This document shows, piece by piece, positions 18,457 to 28,372 of a DNA stretch of 37,957 nt (the stretch's first letter is position 1; each line of letters starts with the position of its first letter). The notes below the pieces were generated by a model. It did no database searches. It was not told where the DNA came from and saw nothing but the letters and a program-made list of their open reading frames with translations. This DNA comes from Hyphomicrobiales bacterium. GTDB taxonomy: Bacteria > Pseudomonadota > Alphaproteobacteria > Rhizobiales > Rhizobiaceae. Both the position numbers and the translations under genes were made by a program. The stretch is from the NCBI GenBank assembly GCA_024224595.1, contig JAAENI010000405.1, forward strand, positions 1 to 37,957, written 5' to 3'.

Positions 18457-21401
18457 CGCAGTACAACCGGATAGATGGTGGCCTGATTGACCGTTCACGG
18501 GTATTGAATTTCAGTTTTAACGGTAAACAAATGCAAGCGCATCCTGGTGATACGTTGGCTTCGGCATTGCTGGCCAATGGTCAAAAACTGGTTGGGCGCA
18601 GTTTTAAATATCATCGACCACGTGGGATATTTTCCGCCGGGTCAGAAGAACCCAATGCCATGGTTCAGCTGAGAAGTGGCGCCTATCTTGAACCCAATAC
18701 AAAGGCAACGGTGGTTGAACTTTTTGAGGGTTTGTCGGCAACCAGCCAGAACCATCGTGGATCGCTGGAATTCGATTTAATGGCGGTCAATGATTTCTTG
18801 GCGCCGTTTTTGTCGACCGGATTTTATTATAAGACTTTTATGTGGCCCAAAAAATTCTGGGAAAAACTGTATGAGCCGATTATTCGAACTTCTGCCGGTT
18901 TGGGAAAATTGTCTTTGCAGGAAGATCCCGATTGTTATGACAAGGGGTTTTTGCACTGTGATCTCCTCGTCATTGGCGGGGGGCCTGCTGGAATCAGTGC
19001 CGCATTATCGGCTGGGCGCAGTGGAGCACAGGTTATTCTCGCTGATGAGGATTTCATCATTGGCGGGCGTTTGAACAGTGAAGTCTATGAAATTGACCAG
19101 ATGGCTGGTTCTGACTGGGTTCTAACGGCCAAAGCCGAACTTGAAACAATGGATAACGTTCGCATATTAGCAAGAACAACGATCTATGGTGCTTATGATC
19201 ACGGAATTTTTGGGGCGCTTGAGCGATGCAATGACCATTTGGCCTCGACTAATAACAAGCCACGACAAATATTATGGCGAATATATTCGAAACGTTCGAT
19301 ACTGACCGCTGGGTCAACGGAACGATCAATTGCATTTGGCAACAACGACCGACCCGGTGTGATGTTAGCGGGTTCTGTGCGTACTTACGTCAATCGTTTT
19401 GGTGTAGCACCGGGAAAACAGGTGGCAATTTTTACCAATAATGATGATGGCTGGCGAACAGCAACAGATATGGCGGCAAAAGGTGTTTCGATATCTGCAG
19501 TGATTGACAGTCGGGAGATTGATCCACGTGCGAAAATCAGCGGAGCCGGGTTGTTCCTGGGTGCATCCGTTGTTGATACTACGGGTCGTAAAGGCATTAA
19601 ATCTATTACCTTGTCTAATGGCCAGACTATTGAGTGTGATTGTCTTGCTGTATCTGGTGGATGGAACCCAAATGTTCATTTGAGTGGCCACCAGCGGGGT
19701 CGCCCCGAGTGGCGTGAAGATATTGCTACTTTCGTGCCTGGAAAACAATTACCGGTTGGAATGGCTTGTGCAGGCGCTGCGAACGGAAATTTGACCCTGA
19801 ATTCAGCACTGCATGACGGATATGATATTGCCGGTCGCCAAATGCATGATCTGGGATTTGAAGTGGCAAAACCTTTAACAGTCGATGCGGAAGATGAGTC
19901 ATGTGAAATTACGCCTTTCTGGCATGTAAAGGAAAGCCGAAAACGTGCCTGGCTGGATTTGCAAAATGATGTGACAGTTAAAGACATCAAACAATCCAAC
20001 CTTGAAGGCTTTCGCTCCGTTGAACATCTTAAACGATATACAACGCTTGGGATGGCGACAGATCAGGGGAAAACTGCAAATATTCTCGCATTGGCGATCA
20101 TGGCAGAGTGTACCGGTAAAACAATTCCGCAAACCGGTACAACAATCTACCGCCCGCCGTATACTCCGGTTCCAATGGGTGCAATGGCTGGTCGTTCACG
20201 CGGGAAGGATTTCCGCCCGTTTCGCCTGACACCAAGTCACCAATGGGCTGAGCAACACGGGGCTGTTTTTGTAGAGACCGGCAATTGGCTGCGAGCCCAA
20301 TGGTACCCGCGGCGTGGCGAAACAACATGGCGTCAATCAGTTGACCGCGAAGTTGAACAAACACGGAAATCAGTGGGTATCTGTGATGTAACCACTCTCG
20401 GCAAGATCGATATTCAAGGCCGTGATGCAGCAGAGTTTTTAAATAAAGTCTATGTAAACGGGTTTGCTAAACTGGCAGTTGGCAAAACACGATACGGTTT
20501 GATGCTTCGCGAAGATGGTATCGCTTATGATGATGGTACAACCGCGAGATTGGGTGAACATCATTTTGTTATGACTACCACTACTGCCAATGCTGTTTTA
20601 GTATTTCGTCGTCTGGAATTTGCACGACAGTGTTTGTGGCCGGATCTGGATGTTCATCTGATTTCAATCACCGATGGTTGGGCGCAATATGCGGTGGCTG
20701 GACCCAATTCACGTGGGTTGATCCGTAAAATAGCTGACAAAGAATATGATCTGTCAAATGAAGCGTTTCCATTTATGGCTTGTAAGGAAATCTCCATTTG
20801 CGGTGGCACTCTAGCTCGACTGTTTCGAATTTCGTTTTCAGGAGAATTGGCCTACGAAATTGCCGTCCCAACCCGGTTTGGCGGATCACTGATGGAAATA
20901 CTGATGGAAGCCGGGAAAGAATTTGATGTGGTTGCTTATGGTACGGAAGCGCTGGGAGTGATGCGCATCGAAAAAGGTCATGCCGCGGGAAATGAGTTAA
21001 TTGGGCAAACTACAGCTCTTAACCTCGGGCTTGACCGTATGGTATCAAGTAAAAAAGATTGTATCGGGAAGGTATTGTCACAGCGTGATGCACTCAATGA
21101 GGAAGATGCCAACAGACTGGTGGGTTTTAGGCCAGTTGATCGCTCACATCAATTAGTCGCAGGAGCACACTTTATCTCAAAGGGAAATCAACCTGTTATG
21201 CTCAATGATGAGGGTTGGATGACATCGGTTTGCTTCTCTCCAACATTGGGACATTCAATCGGTCTTGGCTTCATCAAGCGCGGCGACCAGCGCAAAGGTG
21301 AGATCGTTCGGGCGGTCAATCCCATTCAAAATTCAGAAATAGAAGTTGAAATTGTCTCACCACATTTCGTTGATCCTGAAGGAGAGCGTTTGCGTGTCTG
21401 A
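18453..21401 (+). CDS. soxA: Sarcosine oxidase subunit alpha
   Basis: The 982-residue large subunit. It has an N-terminal ferredoxin-like 2Fe-2S-fold domain (about residues 15-100, HPGDTLASALLANG, GRSFKYHRPRGI). A FAD/NAD-binding domain follows (LLVIGGGPAGISAALSAGRS, 171-190, NAD site), and then an aminomethyltransferase-like tetrahydrofolate domain in the C-terminal third (about 620-970: SVGICDVTTLGKIDIQGRDA, AVAGPNSRGLIRKI, FRISFSGELAYEIAVP, EKGHAAGNELIGQTTALNLG). The C-terminal domain captures the one-carbon unit as 5,10-methylene-tetrahydrofolate. Length and order match known SoxA. Its start overlaps soxD by 4 bp and its end overlaps soxG by 8 bp, indicating tight translational coupling. 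Confidence 0.95.
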   Translation: MTQYNRIDGGLIDRSRVLNFSFNGKQMQAHPGDTLASALLANGQKLVGRSFKYHRPRGIFSAGSEEPNAMVQLRSGAYLEPNTKATVVELFEGLSATSQNHRGSLEFDLMAVNDFLAPFLSTGFYYKTFMWPKKFWEKLYEPIIRTSAGLGKLSLQEDPDCYDKGFLHCDLLVIGGGPAGISAALSAGRSGAQVILADEDFIIGGRLNSEVYEIDQMAGSDWVLTAKAELETMDNVRILARTTIYGAYDHGIFGALERCNDHLASTNNKPRQILWRIYSKRSILTAGSTERSIAFGNNDRPGVMLAGSVRTYVNRFGVAPGKQVAIFTNNDDGWRTATDMAAKGVSISAVIDSREIDPRAKISGAGLFLGASVVDTTGRKGIKSITLSNGQTIECDCLAVSGGWNPNVHLSGHQRGRPEWREDIATFVPGKQLPVGMACAGAANGNLTLNSALHDGYDIAGRQMHDLGFEVAKPLTVDAEDESCEITPFWHVKESRKRAWLDLQNDVTVKDIKQSNLEGFRSVEHLKRYTTLGMATDQGKTANILALAIMAECTGKTIPQTGTTIYRPPYTPVPMGAMAGRSRGKDFRPFRLTPSHQWAEQHGAVFVETGNWLRAQWYPRRGETTWRQSVDREVEQTRKSVGICDVTTLGKIDIQGRDAAEFLNKVYVNGFAKLAVGKTRYGLMLREDGIAYDDGTTARLGEHHFVMTTTTANAVLVFRRLEFARQCLWPDLDVHLISITDGWAQYAVAGPNSRGLIRKIADKEYDLSNEAFPFMACKEISICGGTLARLFRISFSGELAYEIAVPTRFGGSLMEILMEAGKEFDVVAYGTEALGVMRIEKGHAAGNELIGQTTALNLGLDRMVSSKKDCIGKVLSQRDALNEEDANRLVGFRPVDRSHQLVAGAHFISKGNQPVMLNDEGWMTSVCFSPTLGHSIGLGFIKRGDQRKGEIVRAVNPIQNSEIEVEIVSPHFVDPEGERLRV

Positions 21402-21963
21402 ATACTGTCTTGAACCTGCATCAGTGCTGGATGAATATAAGCAGCAATTTAATGGTGCTGAACTGCGTGAATTGGTCGACGTTGGTAAGGTGTCAATTGC
21501 GATTCCACTCAAAGGTGAGGAGGAAGTGGAAAAGGTTTTAGCAGATCATTTTGGTATAGCCATCCCAACGGTGGGTAAATCGGTATTGTCTGAAGACAAA
21601 ATGGTTCGTGTGATACGCCTTGGTAATGATCAACTCTTTGTGCTGTTATTTGACCAGCAATCTGATCCCAGGTCATTTTTGGCGAATAAATTTGGCAATG
21701 TTGCTTATTTGACTGATCAATCAGATTCATGGGTTGGACTGGAAATTCGTGGTACAAAGGCGCGCCAGGCATTGGAGCGAATATGTATGGTAGATTTGCA
21801 TCCGGAAGTTTTTCTGGAAGATCATATTGCGCGTACGCTAATGGAGCATTTAGGCGTACTGATAATCAGGAATGGTGATGATAGTTTCGTGTTGATGTCG
21901 GCCAGTTCGTCAGCTAAATCATTCCTCCATGCCATTATTACTTCTATCCGGAATGTCGTATAA
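21394..21963 (+). CDS. soxG: Sarcosine oxidase subunit gamma
   Basis: A structural subunit (189 residues from the chosen start) of heterotetrameric sarcosine oxidase, related to the GcvT fold. Recognisable parts are SVLDEYKQQFNGAELRELVD, SVLSEDKMVRVIRLGNDQLFVLL, DQSDSWVGLEIRGTKARQAL and FVLMSASSSAKSFLHAI. The frame opens earlier at 21346, but that stretch lies inside soxA. The GTG at 21394 has AAGGAG (21379-21384) at 9 nt and overlaps the soxA stop by 8 bp, so it is the likely start. The gene ends 3 bp before the convergent LysR gene. Confidence 0.9.
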   Translation: MSEYCLEPASVLDEYKQQFNGAELRELVDVGKVSIAIPLKGEEEVEKVLADHFGIAIPTVGKSVLSEDKMVRVIRLGNDQLFVLLFDQQSDPRSFLANKFGNVAYLTDQSDSWVGLEIRGTKARQALERICMVDLHPEVFLEDHIARTLMEHLGVLIIRNGDDSFVLMSASSSAKSFLHAIITSIRNVV

Positions 21964-21966
21964 AAA

Positions 21967-22827
21967 TCATTTTGCTTTGGCAAAATCCATAAATGCGCGT
22001 ATGACTCTGACATCTTTTCGTTGCGTCGAATAGATCAGAGTTTCGCTCATGCGGATGTCTATGTCTTCGAGATTAATAACGACCAAGCGGTCGTCGTTTC
22101 CGTATTCAGCGCTTGAGACAAAACCAATACCCGCGCCAGATGCAACTATTTCGCGGACGGCCTCTCTTCCCTCTGCTTCAATTACGGGGATAAGTTTGAA
22201 CCCTCTCTTGCTTGCTTCATCTTCTAGTTTTTGTCGGGTCTTGGAACCGACTTCACGAAATACCAGAGGCATTTTTGAGAGTTCTTCCAGACTCATTCGA
22301 TTCTTATTCATGGAAAGAAAATTCTTTGCAGCAAAAGCAATGATTTTTGATGAACCCATATCATAGGTTTCCATGTCGTTTCCTGTAGGTGGGCTGCCAA
22401 CAATGCCGATTTCGGCATTGAATGATCTTAATTCTTCCAAGACGTCTTCAGAATTTCCGGTTCGAAGTGTGACAAATATTTTCGGATAATGCGATCTGAA
22501 TTTGCTGAGAATTTCGGTTACATGGTAGGCTGAGTCTGCTATAATTCTCAACGTTCCATCGACAGCAGAGCGAGCCTCAGAAATATATTCATCTATTTGC
22601 TCTTCGACCTCAAAATACCTTTTTGTCAGAAGAAACAAATGTTCTCCTTCGGATGTGAGCTTTACTCTTTTTCGGTTACGTAAAAACAACAGTACATCAT
22701 GTTCCTGTTCCAGTTTGCGTACCTGTTCAGACACTGCTGGTTGGGTGAGAAATAGATGTTTTGCAGCATTTGAAAATCCGGAATAAAGCGCAACATAATG
22801 AAACGCTTTTAGTTGGCTGTGGCGCAT
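21967..22827 (-). CDS. LysR family transcriptional regulator, probable regulator of the phn genes
   Basis: A 286-residue LysR protein with the N-terminal winged helix-turn-helix (residues 1-60: SQLKAFHYVALYSGFSNAAK, HLFLTQPAVSEQVRKLEQE) and a substrate-binding effector domain (about 90-285, with GTLRIIADSAYHV and VASGAGIGFVSSAEYG). It is divergent from phnW with a 119-bp gap holding an inverted repeat. This arrangement is common in LysR-controlled operons, so it probably activates phnWAY in response to 2-aminoethylphosphonate or an intermediate. The effector is inferred only. Confidence 0.9.
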   Translation of the reverse strand: MRHSQLKAFHYVALYSGFSNAAKHLFLTQPAVSEQVRKLEQEHDVLLFLRNRKRVKLTSEGEHLFLLTKRYFEVEEQIDEYISEARSAVDGTLRIIADSAYHVTEILSKFRSHYPKIFVTLRTGNSEDVLEELRSFNAEIGIVGSPPTGNDMETYDMGSSKIIAFAAKNFLSMNKNRMSLEELSKMPLVFREVGSKTRQKLEDEASKRGFKLIPVIEAEGREAVREIVASGAGIGFVSSAEYGNDDRLVVINLEDIDIRMSETLIYSTQRKDVRVIRAFMDFAKAK

Positions 22828-22859
22828 GAAAAACCTGATTATTTAATGTATAGGAAAAA

Positions 22860-22897
22860 CTTATGTGTTGATTGTTAAAAGCAATTTTACATATAAG
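22860..22897. promoter_or_regulatory. Inverted repeat, candidate LysR operator of phnWAY
   Basis: The arms CTTATGTGT (22860-22868) and ACATATAAG (22889-22897) form a 9-bp inverted repeat with one mismatch and a 20-nt centre. It lies midway between the divergent LysR and phnW starts. The distance to phnW (about 50 bp) suits activation by a LysR-type regulator. No footprint-level claim can be made. Confidence 0.4.
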
Positions 22898-22946
22898 CGT
22901 TTTTGGGGCAATTCTGCGGCGTTAAATTCTGATCTGGAGGAATGCT

Positions 22947-24152
22947 GTGACCCTTCTTGATATAAATCTCGCCTCGACATCAACAATCGAAGATCCGCGA
23001 CTCAGTGAGCCATTTCTTCTGACCCCAGGTCCTCTGACCACATCATACGAGGTCAAGGAAGCAATGCTGCGTGACTGGGGCAGCTGGGACAAAGATTTCC
23101 GTGAGATGACACAAGAAATGCGCGTTCAACTGTTGGCAATGATCGGATCTAAAGCCGATGATTTCGACTGTGTACCTATGCAGGGCAGTGGCACATTTTC
23201 GGTTGAAGCAATGCTCGGCTCATTTATACCACGTAATGGTAAAGTGCTGATACTGGCAAACGGTGCTTATGGTCAACGTTCAGTGCAAACGATGGCATAT
23301 CTGGGTCGAGATCATGTTGTTCTTGATAAAGGCGACTATCTGCCGCCACGTGGAGAGGAAGTCGTAAAGATTTTGAAAGAGGATCCTGCAATCACCCATG
23401 TGGTTGCAATACATTGTGAAACCAGTTCAGGAATTTTAAACCCGATTGACGAGATATCGCAAGCGACCTATGGGGCAGGCCGCAAATTACTGATCGATAG
23501 CATGTCTGCATTTGGTGCCGTTCCATTGGAAGCCGACAAGATACAATATGAAGCCGTGGTTTCATCTGCCAATAAATGCATTGAGGGCGTGCCAGGATTT
23601 GGCTTTATTATCGCGCGTAAATGTGAACTCCAGGCTGCAAAGGGTAACAGCCATTCTTTGAGCCTTGATGTACATGCTCAGTGGGAACACATGAATAAAA
23701 CCGGCCAGTGGCGATTTACTCCGCCAACGCACGTTGTTGTTGCATTCTTGGAGGCTTTGCGTTCTCATCAATTAGAAGGCGGAGTGGAAGGACGTGGTGC
23801 CAGATATGCGAGAAACCGGGACGTAATGGTTAGCGGAATGCGAGATCTTGGATTTGAAACATTGCTTGCTAATCGCTGGTTGTCACCAATCATTGTTACA
23901 TTTTTTTGCCCTGCAGATCCAATGTTTGAATTTGGTAAGTTCTACGAGCTGATGAAAGATAAAGGCTTTATAATCTATCCGGGAAAATTAACGGTTGCCG
24001 AGAGTTTTCGCGTCGGCTGTATCGGGCAAATGGATGAACACATTATGCGGCGCGTGGTTACGGCAGCTGAACAAACTCTTGCTGATATGGGAGTAAAAAA
24101 CGCCAACCCTCCCGCTGATGCTTTACTGGAACGCGCAAAACTGGATGCCTAA
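22947..24152 (+). CDS. phnW: 2-aminoethylphosphonate--pyruvate transaminase
   Basis: A PLP enzyme that transfers the amino group of 2-aminoethylphosphonate to pyruvate, giving phosphonoacetaldehyde and alanine. The 401-residue product has LLTPGPLTTS near the N-terminus, QGSGTFSVEAML, HCETSSGILNP, the PLP-stabilising Asp in LLIDSMSAFGA (about 184) and the Schiff-base lysine in SSANKCIEGVPGFGF (Lys210). The start is a GTG with GGAGGA six nt upstream; the nearby ATG at 22943 hits a stop at once. It is about 30 residues longer than many PhnW proteins, mainly at the two ends. It is the first gene of phnW-phnA-phnY. Confidence 0.95.
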   Translation: MTLLDINLASTSTIEDPRLSEPFLLTPGPLTTSYEVKEAMLRDWGSWDKDFREMTQEMRVQLLAMIGSKADDFDCVPMQGSGTFSVEAMLGSFIPRNGKVLILANGAYGQRSVQTMAYLGRDHVVLDKGDYLPPRGEEVVKILKEDPAITHVVAIHCETSSGILNPIDEISQATYGAGRKLLIDSMSAFGAVPLEADKIQYEAVVSSANKCIEGVPGFGFIIARKCELQAAKGNSHSLSLDVHAQWEHMNKTGQWRFTPPTHVVVAFLEALRSHQLEGGVEGRGARYARNRDVMVSGMRDLGFETLLANRWLSPIIVTFFCPADPMFEFGKFYELMKDKGFIIYPGKLTVAESFRVGCIGQMDEHIMRRVVTAAEQTLADMGVKNANPPADALLERAKLDA

Positions 24153-24165
24153 TTAAGGAAAAACT

Positions 24166-25410
24166 ATGAATATTGAATCTCCCCTTGAAGTGAATGGACG
24201 GATTTATCAGATACCAAAGACGACCGCCATTGCGATATGTCTGGATGGCTGCGAGCCAGCCTATCTGGATGCCGCGATTGCAGATGGTTTGATGCCAACG
24301 CTGAAACGTATGCGGGCGATCGGGACAGACCGTCTGGCTCATTCGGTCATTCCTTCTTTTACCAATCCTAACAACCTTTCTATTGCTACCGGTCGTCCAC
24401 CAAATGTTCATGGTATTTGCGGGAATTTTCTTTTTGATCCAGACACTGGTGAAGAGGTTATGATGAATGATGTACGTTTCCTGCGTGCTCCGACCATCTT
24501 CAGTAATTTTTATAATGCTGGTGCCAAAGTTGCCATTATAACCGCCAAAGACAAGCTACGTGCATTGTTGGGCGCCGAGTTGAAATTTGATGATGATCGG
24601 GCCAAATGTTTTTCTGCCGAAAAATCAGACAATTCTACTTTGACAGAACATGGTCAGGAAAAAGCCAGCGCATGGCTTGGAATGGCGCAACCAGAAGTTT
24701 ATTCTGCTGAACTATCAGAATTTGTTTTTGCAGCCGGTGTAAAGTTATTGGCTGAATGGAAACCAGATGTAATGTATCTGACGACAACTGATTATGTTCA
24801 GCATAAATTTGCACCTGATGATGCCGAAGCTAAGTCGTTTTATGAAATGTTTGATAGATATTTGGCTCAATTGGATGAAATGGGCGCGGCAATCGTTGTT
24901 ACCGCAGATCATGGAATGAAACCAAAACATCTCGAAGATGGCTCTCCTGCGGTTATTTATGTGCAGGATTTAATGGATGAATGGTTAGGAGAGGGTGCCG
25001 CTCGCGTCATTCTTCCGATTACTGATCCCTATGTTGTTCACCATGGTGCTCTTGGTTCTTTTGCCACGGCTTATCTGCCCGATGATGCCGATCACAATGA
25101 TATTATTACCAAATTGCTCACAATCGAGGGTATCACTCACGCGATGACCAGAGAAGAAGCTGTCGATGAATTTGAACTTCCTGGAGATCGTATTGGTGAA
25201 ATTGTGATGGTTTCGGGTGAAAATATTTGCATCGGCACTTCCGAAGACCGTCACGATTTGGCAGCCTTGAAAGAGCCACTTCGCAGCCATGGCGGGGTAA
25301 CCGAGCAAACGGTTCCGTTTATTGTGAATCGGGCCCTTGATTTGCCAAGTAAGCCTGAGTTGAGAAATTTTGATGCATTCTTTTATGCTGTAACCGCAGC
25401 AGCTATGTGA
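24166..25410 (+). CDS. phnA: Phosphonoacetate hydrolase
   Basis: A zinc hydrolase of the alkaline phosphatase superfamily that splits phosphonoacetate into acetate and phosphate. The 414-residue sequence retains every metal ligand known from the Sinorhizobium enzyme, shifted by two positions: Asp27 (CLDGCEPAYL), Thr66 (IPSFTNPNN), Asp209 and His213 (TTTDYVQHKF), Asp248 and His249 (TADHGMK), and His375 (RSHGGVTEQ). Thr66 is the predicted nucleophile. It starts 13 bp after phnW with AAGGAA upstream and is followed 11 bp later by phnY. This is the carbon-phosphorus bond-cleaving step of the pathway. Confidence 0.96.
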   Translation: MNIESPLEVNGRIYQIPKTTAIAICLDGCEPAYLDAAIADGLMPTLKRMRAIGTDRLAHSVIPSFTNPNNLSIATGRPPNVHGICGNFLFDPDTGEEVMMNDVRFLRAPTIFSNFYNAGAKVAIITAKDKLRALLGAELKFDDDRAKCFSAEKSDNSTLTEHGQEKASAWLGMAQPEVYSAELSEFVFAAGVKLLAEWKPDVMYLTTTDYVQHKFAPDDAEAKSFYEMFDRYLAQLDEMGAAIVVTADHGMKPKHLEDGSPAVIYVQDLMDEWLGEGAARVILPITDPYVVHHGALGSFATAYLPDDADHNDIITKLLTIEGITHAMTREEAVDEFELPGDRIGEIVMVSGENICIGTSEDRHDLAALKEPLRSHGGVTEQTVPFIVNRALDLPSKPELRNFDAFFYAVTAAAM

Positions 25411-25421
25411 GTTAAACCGCT

Positions 25422-26873
25422 ATGAGTATTCTTCCCATCGAACCGCGGCATGAAGCAATGCGTATTGCCGGTGAAAAAGTTCACACCAAGGAACGGGTTC
25501 CGGTTTATTATCCCTATACCGGCGAACAGATCGGGTCGGTGCCGGCTGGAAACCGGGAACATGCGCGAAAAGCATTCGAAATCGGGGCCAATTATCATTC
25601 AACCCTGACCCGTTATGAGCGGCAACAAATATTGTTAAATGTTGCCAAAATTATCGATGAGCGAAAAGCTGAACTAGCACCTATTATTACGGCGGAGCTT
25701 GGAATTTCGATATCCGATTCGCTTTATGAATGTGGCAGAGCATTTGACGTTTATACTTTGGCTGGCCAATTGTGTATTCATGACGATGGAGAGATTTTTT
25801 CCTGCGATTTGACGCCGCACGGCAAAGCCAGAAAAATATTTACGACCCGTGAACCTTTGCGGGTAATTTCCGCGATAACGCCATTTAATCACCCGCTTAA
25901 TATGGTCAGTCACAAAATTGCGCCGGCCATCGCTACTAATAATTGTATGGTTGTAAAACCTACTGAGCTAACGCCATTGACCGCAATCTGGCTGGCGGAT
26001 GCACTTTATGAAGCCGGGCTTCCACCCCAGATGCTCTCTGTGGTAACAGGTTGGCCACAGGATATTGGTGATGAGATGATTACCAATGAACATATTGAGA
26101 TGGTAACGTTCACAGGTGGTGTGCCGGTGGGTAAAATGATCGCCGGGAAAGCTGTCTATAAACGTCAGGTACTGGAACTAGGTGGCAATGATCCATTGAT
26201 CATTTGTAATGATTTGTCCGATGATGATCTTGCTAAAGCTGCTGATCTTGCTGTTGCCGGCGCTACGAAAAATTCCGGACAACGTTGTACCGCGGTGAAA
26301 AGAATATTGTGTCAGGAGCAGGTAGCGGACAAATTTTCTGAACTGGTTTTGGAACGTGCCAAGAAAATAATGTTTGGCAATCCAATGGATCCGAAAACAG
26401 ACCTAGGCACAGTGGTTCATGAAAAAGCCGCTGAAACTTTTGAAAACAGAGTACTAGCTGCAGAGAAATCAGGGGCAAAAATTCTCTACAATCCCGGTCG
26501 CCAGGGTGCATTGTTGCCCCCTATCGTGATAGATCACGTGTCTCATGACAGCGAACTCGTGATGGAAGAGACTTTTGGGCCCATTATTCCGATCATACGT
26601 GTGCCAGACAATGATGAAGCGGTAATAAGGATTTCAAATTCAACTGCATTTGGCTTGTCTTCAGGTGTATGCACCAATGATTTCCGACGGATGCAGGCTT
26701 TTATCAGAGGTCTGATTGTGGGGACCGTGAATATCTGGGAAGTACCTGGATATAGAATTGAAATGTCACCTTTCGGAGGAATAAAAGATAGTGGCAATGG
26801 TTACAAGGAAGGGGTCATTGAAGCGATGAAAAGCTATACCAATGTTAAAACATTTTCCTTGCCCTGGGGATAA
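25422..26873 (+). CDS. phnY: Phosphonoacetaldehyde dehydrogenase
   Basis: A 483-residue NAD-dependent aldehyde dehydrogenase that oxidises phosphonoacetaldehyde to phosphonoacetate, the link between PhnW and PhnA. Typical motifs are [47 protein letters not shown], the general base Glu252 in LELGGNDPL and the nucleophile Cys289 in [11 protein letters not shown], two positions before the catalytic Cys291 of S. meliloti Phn[21 protein letters not shown] is near the C-terminus. Phosphonoacetaldehyde dehydrogenase is chosen over a generic aldehyde dehydrogenase because of its place beside phnW and phnA. No phosphonatase gene (phnX) is present. Confidence 0.93.
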   Translation: MSILPIEPRHEAMRIAGEKVHTKERVPVYYPYTGEQIGSVPAGNREHARKAFEIGANYHSTLTRYERQQILLNVAKIIDERKAELAPIITAELGISISDSLYECGRAFDVYTLAGQLCIHDDGEIFSCDLTPHGKARKIFTTREPLRVISAITPFNHPLNMVSHKIAPAIATNNCMVVKPTELTPLTAIWLADALYEAGLPPQMLSVVTGWPQDIGDEMITNEHIEMVTFTGGVPVGKMIAGKAVYKRQVLELGGNDPLIICNDLSDDDLAKAADLAVAGATKNSGQRCTAVKRILCQEQVADKFSELVLERAKKIMFGNPMDPKTDLGTVVHEKAAETFENRVLAAEKSGAKILYNPGRQGALLPPIVIDHVSHDSELVMEETFGPIIPIIRVPDNDEAVIRISNSTAFGLSSGVCTNDFRRMQAFIRGLIVGTVNIWEVPGYRIEMSPFGGIKDSGNGYKEGVIEAMKSYTNVKTFSLPWG

Positions 26874-26954
26874 ATTTTGAACTGATCTGGCTTCTGTTCC
26901 GTTACCATTCGTTTACAACAGCCTTAAAAAAAAGCTGATGGATTTTGTAAAATC

Positions 26955-28223
26955 TTAGTTGGCCGCCAACGGCATATTATCAGCGGTTGGCAATTTTTTT
27001 GGCAATATCGAGACGGTAATCAGGATGATAAAGGCGGCCCCTGATAGCACACGAAACAAAGTGTCAAATCCCCAATTCTGATAAATGAATGCAATTACCG
27101 GCAGCGCGAGTGCCAGAACGCTAAATGCTACGACATAGCGTATTCCATAAATTCGTGCGCGATATTCGCCGCTCGCCATTTTTCCAATCATATAGTCATT
27201 GATTGGGATTTGGCCGAATGTTCCAAGCATAAACCCCATTGCACATGCCAGCGCATAACCATCGCTGAGTCCGGGCATCAGTGAAAAGAAAACTAATTGT
27301 AATATGGCCATCAAGAAGAATACCGGTCGAGGTCCAAATCGATCAAGCATCAACCCAACCATCAATTGGGCGAATGAGGCGACGGCAAATATCAGGAAGG
27401 CCAGAGCACCGATGATTGTCGCTGCGTCTGGTGGAAGAGCGTTCATTGCGCCATCTCCCCAGTACGTCAATTGTTTGACCAGGCCCTGCATTCGTTCGTC
27501 AAATATTTTTGGCAAAGCAAAAGTAGTTGCCTGAAACGAAATTGATGAGACTGCTGTTGTTACAAATACGATGGTTGAAACACGAATAAGCATAGCTTTG
27601 TAGGAGGGAGAAATCGCTGTTTTCTTTTTGTCATCGGCTGATTTTGGTTTCGAGATGACAAATTGAATATCTTGCCTGCGAAGTATCAGATATGCTCCAC
27701 CTGTAACTACAGAGACTAGACCTGGTAAAATAAAAGCCATTCGCCAACCGCCATTATCAATCAAATAACCAGTGATAAGCGCAGCGCTGGCAACACCAAA
27801 ATTACCCCATACTCCATTTGCTGCTATTCTCATGCCGGTATCCCGCCATTTCATAGTGACTATAGCTAGACCCACAGGATGGTAAATGGCGGCAAATATG
27901 CCAACAACAAATAGTCCCATTCCAATTTGAAAAGGGGATTGCGCAAAGCCTGTGATAATCGAAGAAATGCCAATCCCAACGAAGAAAATGAACATCATGC
28001 CATCACGGCTCCATTTGTCGGCCATCCATCCGGCGGGTAGGGAAAAAAGGCCAAACGCCAGAAAGCCCGGAGTAGCGTATGCCAACAACTGCGCATAGCC
28101 AACATTCCATTCGCGTGTTAAAGCCAAAGCCGCGGCAGTCGCAAAAATCAACATAAAAAGATGATCGAGAAAATGACCAATATTTAATAGAAGAAAGTAG
28201 GAGCGGTCTCTGTTTAATAGCAT
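26955..28223 (-). CDS. Major facilitator superfamily transporter
   Basis: A 422-residue membrane protein with about 12 predicted helices. It has an MFS-type loop after helix 2 (PAGWMADKWSRDGM), an acidic/histidine motif in helix 1 (LNIGHFLDHLFMLIFA) and a charged cytosolic loop in the middle (about residues 183-200, SKPKSADDKKK). The N-terminus resembles the FsrA-like (fosmidomycin-resistance) branch of the MFS. The gene is convergent with phnY, 81 bp away. Whether it moves phosphonates, or betaines for the neighbouring cluster, or exports something else cannot be told from the sequence. Confidence 0.85.
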   Translation of the reverse strand: MLLNRDRSYFLLLNIGHFLDHLFMLIFATAAALALTREWNVGYAQLLAYATPGFLAFGLFSLPAGWMADKWSRDGMMFIFFVGIGISSIITGFAQSPFQIGMGLFVVGIFAAIYHPVGLAIVTMKWRDTGMRIAANGVWGNFGVASAALITGYLIDNGGWRMAFILPGLVSVVTGGAYLILRRQDIQFVISKPKSADDKKKTAISPSYKAMLIRVSTIVFVTTAVSSISFQATTFALPKIFDERMQGLVKQLTYWGDGAMNALPPDAATIIGALAFLIFAVASFAQLMVGLMLDRFGPRPVFFLMAILQLVFFSLMPGLSDGYALACAMGFMLGTFGQIPINDYMIGKMASGEYRARIYGIRYVVAFSVLALALPVIAFIYQNWGFDTLFRVLSGAAFIILITVSILPKKLPTADNMPLAAN

Positions 28224-28372
28224 TCAGCTTCCAGTCATTTTTTGAAATTCAAAAGCATGTTAGTGAAAACAAGCTTGGCGGAAACAAGAGTACATGCCAT
28301 ATATCATCGCCATTCAGCCAATATGTACTTGATCAAATCAATTAAACCGATGAATAAGCAGAATCTACACAG

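Noticed and set aside
16906-21963. The sox operon as N-methylglutamate dehydrogenase (mgdABCD)
   Set aside because: The architecture is shared, but no gmaS or N-methylglutamate synthase genes are nearby and SoxB closely resembles rhizobial sarcosine oxidase. The unusual delta subunit keeps a little doubt.
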